64,000 bases of DNA, from assembly GCF_025370105.1 (NCBI RefSeq), contig NZ_JANQBK010000012.1, positions 57,413 to 121,412 of the forward strand. The letters are read 5' to 3'. This document shows positions 8,418-16,202 of the stretch, one piece after another. The notes under the pieces were generated by a model. The model had not been told where the DNA came from, made no database searches, and worked only from the letters and a program-made list of their open reading frames with translations. A program made the translations under genes and the position numbers. Each line of letters starts with the position of its first letter. Positions within the stretch are counted from its first letter, which is position 1. Origin of the DNA: Sphingomonas hylomeconis. Its GTDB lineage: Bacteria; Pseudomonadota; Alphaproteobacteria; Sphingomonadales; Sphingomonadaceae.

Positions 8418-9107
8418 ATGGCATTCTGCACCGTTTGCGGGTCCGAGCTTTCAAAGGGCGCTCGTTTCTGCAGCACGTGTGGTGCTGCGGTGCAGGGTGC
8501 CGCCCCCTCCCCCGATATCGGCGTCGATCGTTCCGCTCAGGCGCCATCCGAGCGCGGCGCGACGGCGCCGATCGCGACGCCGTCGCGCGGCGGCATGTCG
8601 CTGGTGCTGCCCGTCGTGGTGGGGATCGCGGTCCTGATCATTGCCTATCTGCTGCTGACCGGTCGGAGCAGCGAACAGATGCCGGTCGCCGGGCAGGACG
8701 CGGCCGGCGCGCGGGTCGCCGACGATGCGGGCACGGCCCCCGCCGCGACCGGGCCGCGCGCGGCCGACGCGGCATCCGATCGCGCCGCCGGCCCGTCGCG
8801 CGCGCCCGCGACAGTTTCCGCCGCGATGCTTGATTCCGCCTTTGCCAGTGATCCGCGCAGTGCAGCGCAGCGCTATGCGGGCCCGATCCGGGTTTCCGGC
8901 GTGATCGCGACGATGGTGCAGCCCGGATCGACACCGGCGCTATCGATGGAGGGCCGGACGCGGTTCAACTACATGGTCGTCAACTTCCCGGCAGGCTATC
9001 GCGAGCGCCTCGCGCCGCTGGCCAAGGGGCAGTTGATCGACGTCACCTGCAACGACGTCCAGTCGTTGGGCGGCACCACGATCCTGTCAGGGTGCGCGCT
9101 GGTCTGA
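8418..9107 (+). CDS. Zinc-ribbon membrane protein with OB-fold-like C-terminal domain
   Basis: A 229-aa protein. The N-terminus is a zinc ribbon with two CxxC pairs (FCTVCG and FCSTCG, residues about 3-23). It is followed by a Ser/Ala-rich linker, one transmembrane helix (about residues 60-80, LVLPVVVGIAVLIIAYLLL), an Ala/Pro-rich spacer and a C-terminal domain of about 85 aa. That domain starts at DSAFASDP and resembles the tRNA_anti-like/OB fold seen in many zinc-ribbon membrane proteins. Start at 8418 with GGGAGACGAG just upstream. Its role is unknown. Confidence 0.75.
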   Translation: MAFCTVCGSELSKGARFCSTCGAAVQGAAPSPDIGVDRSAQAPSERGATAPIATPSRGGMSLVLPVVVGIAVLIIAYLLLTGRSSEQMPVAGQDAAGARVADDAGTAPAATGPRAADAASDRAAGPSRAPATVSAAMLDSAFASDPRSAAQRYAGPIRVSGVIATMVQPGSTPALSMEGRTRFNYMVVNFPAGYRERLAPLAKGQLIDVTCNDVQSLGGTTILSGCALV

Positions 9108-9121
9108 CGGCGGCGGCCGGC

Positions 9122-9457
9122 TCACCCGATCAGCCGGCGGCCGAGCCGGTGCAGCCATATCATCGGATAGATCGCCACGATCGCCCCCAGACCCCAGCCA
9201 ATCAGCACGCCGGCGCCAGTCCGCACGTTGAAGCCCCGATCCGCCAAGGCCGGCGACAATTGCTCGCCCACCAGGAACGCGATGGCGATGCCAATGCTGC
9301 ATTCCAGCCACAGGTAGTACGCCCAGGCAAGGCAGCCCGCCGCGCGCGTGCCGGGCGTTCGGACGGCAGAAACCTTTGTCGTTGATCCGCGCCACTGCAT
9401 CCGATCGCCCTTCGCCGAGAACCCCACGCGATACCATGCGCTGCCCCCGATCGCCAT
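9122..9457 (-). CDS. Small hypothetical membrane protein
   Basis: A 111-aa product with three hydrophobic segments (residues about 38-64, 78-98 and near the end) and a short basic C-terminus. It converges on the zinc-ribbon gene with a 14-nt gap. No ribosome-binding site of note precedes the ATG and no family was recognised, so the start is uncertain. Codon composition is plausible for a membrane protein and no competing frame looks better. Confidence 0.5.
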   Translation of the reverse strand: MAIGGSAWYRVGFSAKGDRMQWRGSTTKVSAVRTPGTRAAGCLAWAYYLWLECSIGIAIAFLVGEQLSPALADRGFNVRTGAGVLIGWGLGAIVAIYPMIWLHRLGRRLIG

Positions 9458-9514
9458 GCGCGCGATTGCGCGCGCGCCGGCCGACTGCCACTATGCCCTT
9501 GACGGGAGAGCGAA

Positions 9515-9937
9515 ATGGACACGGTACGGCGGTTCGGCTGGATATATTGCCTCGGTTTCATGGCGGTCGTCGCGATCGGCTACGTACCGGCGTTCAACGA
9601 TGCCGATGGCAATCTGTTCGGCCTGTTCAAGCTCGACCTCTATGACGACAGCCTGCACTTCTTCTCCGGCGTGTGGGCGGGCGTGGCCGCCTGGTCGTCG
9701 TACGGCGCAGCGCGAACCTATTTTCGGCTGTTTGGGCCGCTCTATTTCGCTGATGGCGTGATGGGCCTGTTTCTCGGCAGCGGCTATCTCGATGGCGGCA
9801 TCTTCCTGTACGGGCCGATCCAGCAATCGCTTTACGCGCATGTCTTCGCCAATCTGCCGCACCTGTTGATCGGCGGGCTGGCGATCTGGGTCGGGTACCG
9901 GCTGGCGCGCGCGCCGCGCCCAGCGTTCGCCCGGTGA
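9515..9937 (+). CDS. Hypothetical membrane protein, first gene of a four-gene cluster
   Basis: A 140-aa protein with about four hydrophobic helices and acidic loops (FNDADGN, LDLYDDSLHFFSG). GGGAGAGCG precedes the ATG by a few bases. Its stop overlaps the next GTG start (GTGA), so translation is probably coupled to the 355-aa protein that follows. The DDSLHF pairing of acidic and histidine residues next to a helix could bind a metal or haem, but this is only a suggestion. No family assigned. Confidence 0.7.
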   Translation: MDTVRRFGWIYCLGFMAVVAIGYVPAFNDADGNLFGLFKLDLYDDSLHFFSGVWAGVAAWSSYGAARTYFRLFGPLYFADGVMGLFLGSGYLDGGIFLYGPIQQSLYAHVFANLPHLLIGGLAIWVGYRLARAPRPAFAR

Positions 9938-11001
9938 GGCGTCGCTGGCGCGCGCTCACCACGGTCGCAATCCTTCTCGCCGCGACGGTACTGGTACCGG
10001 TCGGCTATATCGAGCTCGGCTGCCGTGCGCCGCTGCCGACAATACCCGCCGATCGTGCCTGGCGATCGGCACTGGCGCCCGCCGAAAGACGGCCCGAGGC
10101 GCGCAGCTTCCTGACTTATCCCGAATGGCATATCGTCTATGAGGCCGATGCCTTCGCACGACATCTCTCCTCCGGTGCGCCGCCCAGCGGCTTTGCCTAT
10201 GGCAGCCAGATCGGCAGCTTCTGGACCTCCTATTGCGCGGTCAACCGCGTGACGCGCGGCAGCGATGCCGCGGGCGCGGCCAAGGTGATGATCTACACGA
10301 TCGGGATCAGCTACACGATCGAGCTGGCGGTGAAGGCAGCCTACGAACGCACCTTGGGCCAGCTGTTCGAATGGTTCGGCGGCTGGCACAGCGCAGACGA
10401 TCGCTACGCCGCGGCGGTGCAGACGCGTTACGGCACGTTCATGCACGAAACGCCGTGGTACCGCTTTCCGTTCGGCGCGGCTCTAACCGGCGCCTGGCGC
10501 ACGCAGGAACCGGTCCACCACGCCCGCCACTGGGAGCGGCGCTTTGCGCTCAGCGCCGAATATGGCGTGAAGGCCGGCTATGCGAAGCTCATCGATGCCG
10601 CGACCGGCGCCACGCTTGGCCGCGACGACCTCACGCTGCGCTTCGTGACGACCGCCGCCCCGGCCACGATCCGCGCGATCGATCCGCGGCTGAGGCCCGT
10701 GCGCACGCTCGCCGGCGGGCGGCTGGTGGTCGAGGCGCCGCGCTATCAGCAATTCAACACATTGCTCGACAAGCTGGCGGCGCGGCGCGTGCCGCTGATC
10801 GAGATTGCCGGCAACCGGGTGATCTTCGTCACGCTGCTGGTGCCCGCCCGCTCCGCCAGTCCTGCGGCAATATTCGACCTGCCGACCGAACGGCCGGGCT
10901 GGCGCCGGCTGGGCGTCGCGGTCCCGGTACCGCGCCTGTTCGACCTGCTGCGCAGGACCCGCGCCGAGGGCGGAAGCGTCGAGCATGTCTACGACTATTG
11001 A
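9934..11001 (+). CDS. Hypothetical protein, 355 aa, membrane-anchored
   Basis: Starts at GTG 9934, overlapping the previous stop by 4 nt. One N-terminal transmembrane helix (residues about 8-25) leads into an extracytoplasmic or membrane-associated domain rich in aromatic residues (YPEWHIVYEAD, GSFWTSYCAVNR, WFGGWHSADDRYAA). No catalytic motif was recognised. Coupling to two small membrane proteins and convergence with an FAD oxidase suggests a shared pathway, which remains unknown. Confidence 0.75.
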   Translation: MRRRWRALTTVAILLAATVLVPVGYIELGCRAPLPTIPADRAWRSALAPAERRPEARSFLTYPEWHIVYEADAFARHLSSGAPPSGFAYGSQIGSFWTSYCAVNRVTRGSDAAGAAKVMIYTIGISYTIELAVKAAYERTLGQLFEWFGGWHSADDRYAAAVQTRYGTFMHETPWYRFPFGAALTGAWRTQEPVHHARHWERRFALSAEYGVKAGYAKLIDAATGATLGRDDLTLRFVTTAAPATIRAIDPRLRPVRTLAGGRLVVEAPRYQQFNTLLDKLAARRVPLIEIAGNRVIFVTLLVPARSASPAAIFDLPTERPGWRRLGVAVPVPRLFDLLRRTRAEGGSVEHVYDY

Positions 11002-11293
11002 GCGTGCCATGCGCGTCGCTGCGGTGGCTGCGCTGGTGCTCGGCCTGTGGACGCTGGTGATGATCGCCCTGCCGTTCGTCGGCGCTGGCCGGCAGGTCGC
11101 GGTATTGGGCGACGACGCGGCGGCGTTTCGCGCCATTCGCGCGGCCGGCGGCCGGGTGGTCGAACGGCGGCGCGGGGCGACCCTCGCGCGTTCGTCGCAT
11201 CCCGATTTCGTCGCCCGGCTCTACGCCGCCGGCGCGCCGCTGGTGATCGAGGGGCGCGTTGCCGCCGGCTGCTTGGCGAAGAACGGCGCATAG
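10985..11293 (+). CDS. Small hypothetical membrane protein overlapping the FAD oxidase gene
   Basis: A 102-aa product starting inside the end of the previous gene (17-nt overlap). It has one strong helix (residues about 10-33, MRVAAVAALVLGLWTLVMIALPF) and a soluble tail. Its last 73 nt overlap the 3' end of the oxidase gene on the opposite strand. The composition of the first 70 codons supports a real gene. The C-terminal quarter lies in the shared region and is less certain. Confidence 0.6.
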   Translation: MSTTIERAMRVAAVAALVLGLWTLVMIALPFVGAGRQVAVLGDDAAAFRAIRAAGGRVVERRRGATLARSSHPDFVARLYAAGAPLVIEGRVAAGCLAKNGA

Positions 11294-12849
11294 CGTGCGT
11301 GCCAGCTATTGCTGAACACCCCGTCCGGATCCCAGGCCTGTTTGGCGGCGAAGAAGGCACCGACCTCGGGATAGGAGCGCTCGAGCTGCTGCGGCGTATA
11401 ATGGAGCTGATAGGGTAGGAAGAAGCGCCCGCCCTGCGCCGCCGTCAGGTCGATCAGGTCGCTGGTCAGTCGGCGCATCCGCTCGTTGCCCGCCACGGTG
11501 GTCGGCTGATTGAGATAGAGCACCACCGAAAAGGCCGGTGCCGGCGCATAGGACAGGGCATTGTCCTCCACCCCGACCGCGCGGATCGAGGCGTTGACGA
11601 CATTGGCGTCCTGCGCACGGAAGATACGCCGCATGCCGTCGATGAACGGTACGATCCGGTCGCGCGGCACGAAATATTCGTGCAGGATATCGGTCTCGCC
11701 GGGCAGGTCGTTGAACAGATAGGCGACCGAATCGTGCATCGGATCGTTGCGCGCGACTAGGCATGCCTCGGCCGAGCCCTGCGCCTGCGCGCGGGTGACG
11801 GTGCAGGTTTCGATGCGGTGCTCGATATTCTTCTCGCTCCACCATTTGAGCGATTTGAACAGATCGTTCTTCTTGGCGAGGTTGACGGTCAGGCGCCGCA
11901 CCTTGGTCGAGGCGACCTCGGCAAGCGGCGCGCGGACCAGCGCCTGATCCTCGGGAAAGCGGCGATATTGATAGACCAGCGCTTCCTCGAGCAATGTCTT
12001 GGGCGCGGTCGACAGATGGACGTAGCTCAGCCCCACGCTCGGATCGGCGGCGATCCGCGCGAACGTGGCAGGAAAGGCGCGATAGTCGATCAGCTGCCGT
12101 TCGGAGCGGTAGATGTCGTTGGGCACGATATCGAGCACCGCGGACAGGATCACGCCGAACAGGCCGTAGCCGCCGACCGCGTGGCGAAACAGCTCGGCAT
12201 TCTCGTCGCGCGAGGCGGTGACGATCCGGCCGTCGGCCAGCATCAGGCGCACGCTGCGCAACGAATTCATCACCGCCCCGGCCTGATGATCCATGCCGTG
12301 CGCATTGACCGAGATCGATCCGCCGACCGAGAAGATGTCGGTCGACTGCATCGCCTTCACCGCGAAGCGCGGGTGCACCGCCAGCTGGATCGCATGCCAG
12401 GTCGCACCGCCGCCGACCGTCACGGTGCGCGCGGCCTCATCGAGCCGGATCGCCTGCAGCCCGCGCATATCGAGCACCACGCCGCCGGCGCGGAACGCCT
12501 GCCCGCCCATCGAATGCTTCACCCCCGCTGCGGAAACGGTCAGCCCGTGCGCACGGGCATAAGCGAGCGCGGTCGCGACATCGGCTTCGTCGCGCGGCCG
12601 GACCACGCCCGCCACCGCGGTGCGGCTGAGGCAGCTGGCATCGTTGACCGTCCCGCCGCGCTGCGACCAGCGCGGCTCGGCCACCGCTGCGCTGCGGCCG
12701 CGCTCCGCCGCAACGGGGGGGAGTACCGAGCCGCAATCCTTGATCCCCGCCGGATCGGCGATCAGCGGCCGGACATAGAGCGTCGTCGCCGCCGCGGCGA
12801 TCGCCAGCGCGGAGGCACCCGCCAACCAATATCTGCCCCGCGACGTCAT
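11221..12849 (-). CDS. FAD-dependent oxidoreductase of the lactone-oxidase (VAO) family
   Basis: A 542-aa protein with an N-terminal membrane anchor (residues about 8-25). An FAD-binding type 4 domain follows (about 70-250), including the SVGGSISVNAHG nucleotide-binding stretch. The C-terminal part matches the substrate domain of sugar-lactone oxidases and ends HARYAPFF. The segment AAGVKHSMGGQ places a histidine at residue 112, where gulono-lactone-type oxidases attach FAD covalently, so a covalent flavin is plausible. Start at 12849 with GGAGGA upstream. The substrate is unknown. It converges on the hypothetical operon at 9,515-11,293. Confidence 0.82.
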   Translation of the reverse strand: MTSRGRYWLAGASALAIAAAATTLYVRPLIADPAGIKDCGSVLPPVAAERGRSAAVAEPRWSQRGGTVNDASCLSRTAVAGVVRPRDEADVATALAYARAHGLTVSAAGVKHSMGGQAFRAGGVVLDMRGLQAIRLDEAARTVTVGGGATWHAIQLAVHPRFAVKAMQSTDIFSVGGSISVNAHGMDHQAGAVMNSLRSVRLMLADGRIVTASRDENAELFRHAVGGYGLFGVILSAVLDIVPNDIYRSERQLIDYRAFPATFARIAADPSVGLSYVHLSTAPKTLLEEALVYQYRRFPEDQALVRAPLAEVASTKVRRLTVNLAKKNDLFKSLKWWSEKNIEHRIETCTVTRAQAQGSAEACLVARNDPMHDSVAYLFNDLPGETDILHEYFVPRDRIVPFIDGMRRIFRAQDANVVNASIRAVGVEDNALSYAPAPAFSVVLYLNQPTTVAGNERMRRLTSDLIDLTAAQGGRFFLPYQLHYTPQQLERSYPEVGAFFAAKQAWDPDGVFSNSWHARYAPFFAKQPAATRPSITSGAPAA

Positions 12850-12963
12850 AGCGTTCCTCCCCGACGGCGATACGACGCGCCTGCCATGGCGCATCCTACC
12901 GACTTCTGCAGGCCCGCGATATGCCGTGGAACGCGCGTCGCAACCGACCCGCGACGGCGCGCC

Positions 12964-13284
12964 TCAGTTGCCGTCGGAATCGACCGTGAAGACCATCGCT
13001 TTGCCGCGCGACAGCGGTTCCCATCCCGCGCCCAGCGCCGCCCGTACGCAGCGCGCGATCGTTGCATCGTCGATCTGGATGCGGCCGCGCGGCAAGCCCT
13101 TCAGCAGGCGCTTGGGCGCGGGAAATTCGATCAGCGCCTCGCGCTGGGCATCGTGCTCCAGCAGCGACACCGTCATGCCTTTCCAGCCCTCGGCATCCGA
13201 CAGTTGCGGCTCGCGTTCGAGCCGCCAGTCATAGGTTACGCCATCGACAAGGATGCTGCCGGCATTGCTTTTGGAATTGGACAT
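12964..13284 (-). CDS. Hypothetical cytoplasmic protein
   Basis: A 106-aa soluble protein starting MSNSKSNAGSILVDG. The N-terminal half reads as beta strands around VTYDWRLEREPQLSDAEGWKG. The C-terminal half (GRIQIDDATIARCVRAALGAGW) resembles a helix-rich tail. No domain was named. The frame is supported by normal amino-acid use and a start placed right after a low-coding spacer. It sits on the same strand as, and 85 nt downstream of, the YecA-family gene. Confidence 0.65.
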   Translation of the reverse strand: MSNSKSNAGSILVDGVTYDWRLEREPQLSDAEGWKGMTVSLLEHDAQREALIEFPAPKRLLKGLPRGRIQIDDATIARCVRAALGAGWEPLSRGKAMVFTVDSDGN

Positions 13285-13369
13285 GCCCCGGCCATAGCAT
13301 GCCGGTCGCTTCAGGCCAGGCGTTCGGCGCTGTCGCCACGCATCGCGGCAGCGGCGTGGACCGCGTGGG

Positions 13370-14026
13370 TCATCCGCAGCAGCGCTTGCGCTTCTTGCCC
13401 GACCCGCAGCTGCAGGGCTCGTTCCGGCCGACCTTTGCCGGGCGGGTTTCCCCGGTCGGCATCGCGCCGGCCCCGTCAGCGCCACCCGCGGCATGGAGGC
13501 ACACCATCACCGCGCCGATATCCTGCGGCGCGCGATCCTGCAGCGCGTTGATCTCCATGCTGTCCAGCGTGCTTTCATCGCGCGCGATCGCCAGTAGCAG
13601 CGATAGCGAGGCATAGGCATCGGCGATGGCGGGCTCACCATCGCCGAGCGCGGTCCAGTCGTCGGGGCGCAACGCCATCGCATCCGCGAACCCGTCGAGC
13701 CACAATTCCCACAGCACGTCGCCGTTGCGCTCGTCGATATCGAAGATCGGCTGCAGCTTGCCACGCTGCAGATGCCGCCGGATTTCTTCCTGCCGCGCCA
13801 TCACCGCATCGGCGAACCACCGCACATCGCGCGGATCCTCGAACGGCGGCGTCCCATCGTCGACGCCCCACACGTTCTGCAACCATTCGTCGGGCGCAAC
13901 CGGCTCGGGGCTCAGCAGCACACCGGTGAGGAAGCCGTCGAGCTCGGTGAGCAGCATTGGCTCGTCGAGCGGGAGATCGGCCAGCGCACCGTCGAGCCGG
14001 CTGAAACGGGAGGGTATCTTCTTCAT
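13370..14026 (-). CDS. YecA/UPF0149-family protein with C-terminal SEC-C zinc motif
   Basis: A 218-aa protein. The N-terminal region (residues about 10-170) has the YecA/YgfB features: an early LTELDGFLTG stretch and the DERNGDVLWELWLDGF segment. The last 15 residues form a SEC-C zinc-binding motif (CSCGSGKKRKRCCG), the same metal site found at the C-terminus of SecA. Such proteins are cytoplasmic and of unknown exact function, sometimes linked to SecA or ribosome-associated processes. Confidence 0.85.
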   Translation of the reverse strand: MKKIPSRFSRLDGALADLPLDEPMLLTELDGFLTGVLLSPEPVAPDEWLQNVWGVDDGTPPFEDPRDVRWFADAVMARQEEIRRHLQRGKLQPIFDIDERNGDVLWELWLDGFADAMALRPDDWTALGDGEPAIADAYASLSLLLAIARDESTLDSMEINALQDRAPQDIGAVMVCLHAAGGADGAGAMPTGETRPAKVGRNEPCSCGSGKKRKRCCG

Positions 14027-14149
14027 GATGGTCGGGCGATCCTGGCAACGAAGCGCCGCTCATAGCCACTCGGACGGATCGGCACCTAACCTTTCCGTAC
14101 CACACCGGTCGGCGCCGGCCGGTGCTGCGGCACATGTCGCCGCTCGTCG

Positions 14150-15394
14150 TTAGCGTCCAGCCGCCGCAAGGCTTGCCTGCACCCGCTCCGCCCCCCGCAT
14201 CACCCGCAGCACGTTGGCGCCGGCGAGCTTGGCGATGTCAGCATCGCTCCAGCCCCGCCGCATCAGTTCGGCGAGCAGCGCCGGATAGGTCGCCACGTCC
14301 TGCAACCCGGCCGGCAGCGTCTCCCCCACGCCGTCGAAATCCGAGCCCAGCCCGACATGATCGACGCCGGCGATCTTGGCGATATGATCGATATGATCCG
14401 CCACCTCCGACAGTGTCACCGCGGGCGCCGGATGCGCCTTGAGCCACACGGCGTAATCGGCCGCGGCTTTGTCGGGCTGGCCGATATCGAGCCCGCCGAA
14501 CGGCGGCGCATTGAGGCGGGTCTTCTCCGCCGCGGCGTCCGACGACCAGCGGCGATAGGCGTCCGAGACGTAGATCGGCGCATAATTGACCATCACCACG
14601 CCGCCATTGCCGCGCACCAGCCCCAGCACCGCATCGGAGACGTTCCGCGGATGATCGTCGATCGCCCGCGCGCTGGAATGCGAGAAGATCACCGGCGCCT
14701 TGGACACCGCCAGCACATCGCGCATCGTTTTCTCGCTGACATGGCTGAGATCGACCAGCATCCCGAGCCGGTTGAGCTCCAGCACCACCGTGCGCCCGAA
14801 ATCGGTGAGCCCCTGATGCTTCGGGTCGTCGGTCGCCGAATCCGCCCATTCGATCGTGCGCGAATGCGTCAGCGTGAGATAGCCGGCGCCGAGCGCGGCA
14901 TAGGACCGCAGCACCGAGAGATTGTTGTCGATCTGCCCACCGCCCTCGACGCCGATCATCGATGCGATCCGCCCGGCGGCATGCGCCCGCACGACATCGT
15001 CGGCGGTGCGCGCCAGCGCGAAGACCCGCGGATATCGCGCGGCGATCGATTTCACCAGATCGATCTGTTCCAGTGTCTGTTCGACCTGCTCCTTGCCGGC
15101 CAGTTCCGGCGATACCCAGACCGACCAGAATTGCCCGCCGACCATGCCTTTGCGCAGCCGCGCAATGTCGGTGTTGTAACGCTCGGGCCGTCCCGACAGG
15201 TCGTTGAGGTCGGCCGTCCAGCGCGCTTCGCCCTCGCGCTCGCGCAGCGCTTCGGGCCAATCGTTATGGCCGTCGATCAGCGGCGTCGCACGCAGCACGC
15301 GGGCAACGCGCGCGGCGTAATCGTCGGTCTTGGCACTGGCCGCCGGCGCCAGGAGCAGTGCGGGCAGCGCCAGCGCAGCGATCAGGCGCTTCAT
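14150..15394 (-). CDS. Membrane dipeptidase (peptidase M19)
   Basis: A 414-aa secreted zinc dipeptidase. The signal peptide is MKRLIAALALPALLLAPAASA. Metal ligands of the family are visible: HxD in IDGHNDWP, the glutamate in GVEGGG, histidines in LSHVSE and FSHSSAR, and the aspartate in GSDFDG. M19 enzymes hydrolyse dipeptides and often accept a D-residue at the C-terminal side, which fits the D-glutamate gene set next door. Its start overlaps the stop of the XRE-cupin regulator by 4 nt, so the two are co-transcribed, divergent from the hydrolase operon. Confidence 0.92.
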   Translation of the reverse strand: MKRLIAALALPALLLAPAASAKTDDYAARVARVLRATPLIDGHNDWPEALREREGEARWTADLNDLSGRPERYNTDIARLRKGMVGGQFWSVWVSPELAGKEQVEQTLEQIDLVKSIAARYPRVFALARTADDVVRAHAAGRIASMIGVEGGGQIDNNLSVLRSYAALGAGYLTLTHSRTIEWADSATDDPKHQGLTDFGRTVVLELNRLGMLVDLSHVSEKTMRDVLAVSKAPVIFSHSSARAIDDHPRNVSDAVLGLVRGNGGVVMVNYAPIYVSDAYRRWSSDAAAEKTRLNAPPFGGLDIGQPDKAAADYAVWLKAHPAPAVTLSEVADHIDHIAKIAGVDHVGLGSDFDGVGETLPAGLQDVATYPALLAELMRRGWSDADIAKLAGANVLRVMRGAERVQASLAAAGR

Positions 15395-16083
15395 CGCTTT
15401 TGCCCCCTGCCGGCCTTCGCCGCGGGCGCGGGCGCATTCTCGTTCACGGCAACCGCCCCCTGGCGTTGTTCCTCGTGCAGCGTCAGCAGCGATTGCATCA
15501 GTTCCTCCTCCGCGCTCGACATCACCGCCAAGACTTCCGCTTCCTCGCAATCCTCCGCCGCCAGATAGGCGTGGCCCATGCTCGAATCGATATAGAGCAC
15601 CTCGCCCGGCCCCAGCGTGACCGGATCGTAGAATTCGGTCTGCACCACGACCTTGCCGCTCAGCACGTAGAGGAATTCCTCCCCGCTGTGCCGCACGAGA
15701 TCGCCGAATTCCTCGGCCGAGCGCGCGCGGATCTTGGTGACGACCGGGATCATGCGCTTGCGGCGCAGTTCGGTGCAGAGATAATAATAATCGTAGTTCG
15801 GCGTCTCGACGCGCACCGAGCGCGCGACATCGCCCAGGCTGCGCCGCGCGGTAATCGGCTGCACCGGCTCGTCGGCGGTCTCGGCGAACAGCTCGGACAA
15901 TCTCAGCCCCAGCCGCTGCGCCAGCGTCTGCAGCTTGTCGTAGGTCAGCGTCAGCCGGTCATGTTCGATCTTGGACAGGGTCGAGACCGGAATGCCGCTC
16001 TTCGCGCTCATTTCCTTCAGGGTCCAGCCCTCTCGCGACCGCATGCCGCGCAACAAGGCCCCGAGCGTAGGTGGCGCTGCCAC
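15391..16083 (-). CDS. XRE-family transcriptional regulator with cupin domain
   Basis: A 230-aa protein. The helix-turn-helix of the XRE type is at residues about 7-62 (core WTLKEMSAKSGIPVSTLSKIE). A cupin_2 barrel lies at about 110-190 (HSGEEFLYVLSGKVVVQ, then LGPGEVLYIDSSMGHAY) and is the likely ligand-sensing domain. An Ala/Pro-rich tail follows. It is divergent from the hydrolase/DgcA operon and co-transcribed with the dipeptidase. It is the best candidate for the regulator that binds the 12-bp element seen at 16132 and 20501. That assignment is inference. Confidence 0.9.
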   Translation of the reverse strand: MAAPPTLGALLRGMRSREGWTLKEMSAKSGIPVSTLSKIEHDRLTLTYDKLQTLAQRLGLRLSELFAETADEPVQPITARRSLGDVARSVRVETPNYDYYYLCTELRRKRMIPVVTKIRARSAEEFGDLVRHSGEEFLYVLSGKVVVQTEFYDPVTLGPGEVLYIDSSMGHAYLAAEDCEEAEVLAVMSSAEEELMQSLLTLHEEQRQGAVAVNENAPAPAAKAGRGQKR

Positions 16084-16131
16084 AGATTATCCCTCCAAAT
16101 CGATTGACGCATTCTCCAATCCGGATAATCA

Positions 16132-16143
16132 TGTCCTGATCAG
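16132..16143. promoter_or_regulatory. Candidate operator TGTCCTGATCAG in the divergent promoter region
   Basis: The 12-bp sequence contains the palindrome CTGATCAG. Its exact reverse complement occurs at 20501-20512, inside the promoter of the TonB receptor in the same locus. Here it lies in the 119-bp gap between the XRE-cupin gene and the first hydrolase gene, near the start point expected from a weak promoter (TTGACG at 16104, AATCAT at 16127). It is a probable regulator site shared by the locus, with no binding evidence. Confidence 0.5.
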
Positions 16144-16202
16144 ATCATACTTATAGATTTATAGAAGTTCTGACGGCTGGGCAATGGCTGAGGAGAATGA
16201 GG

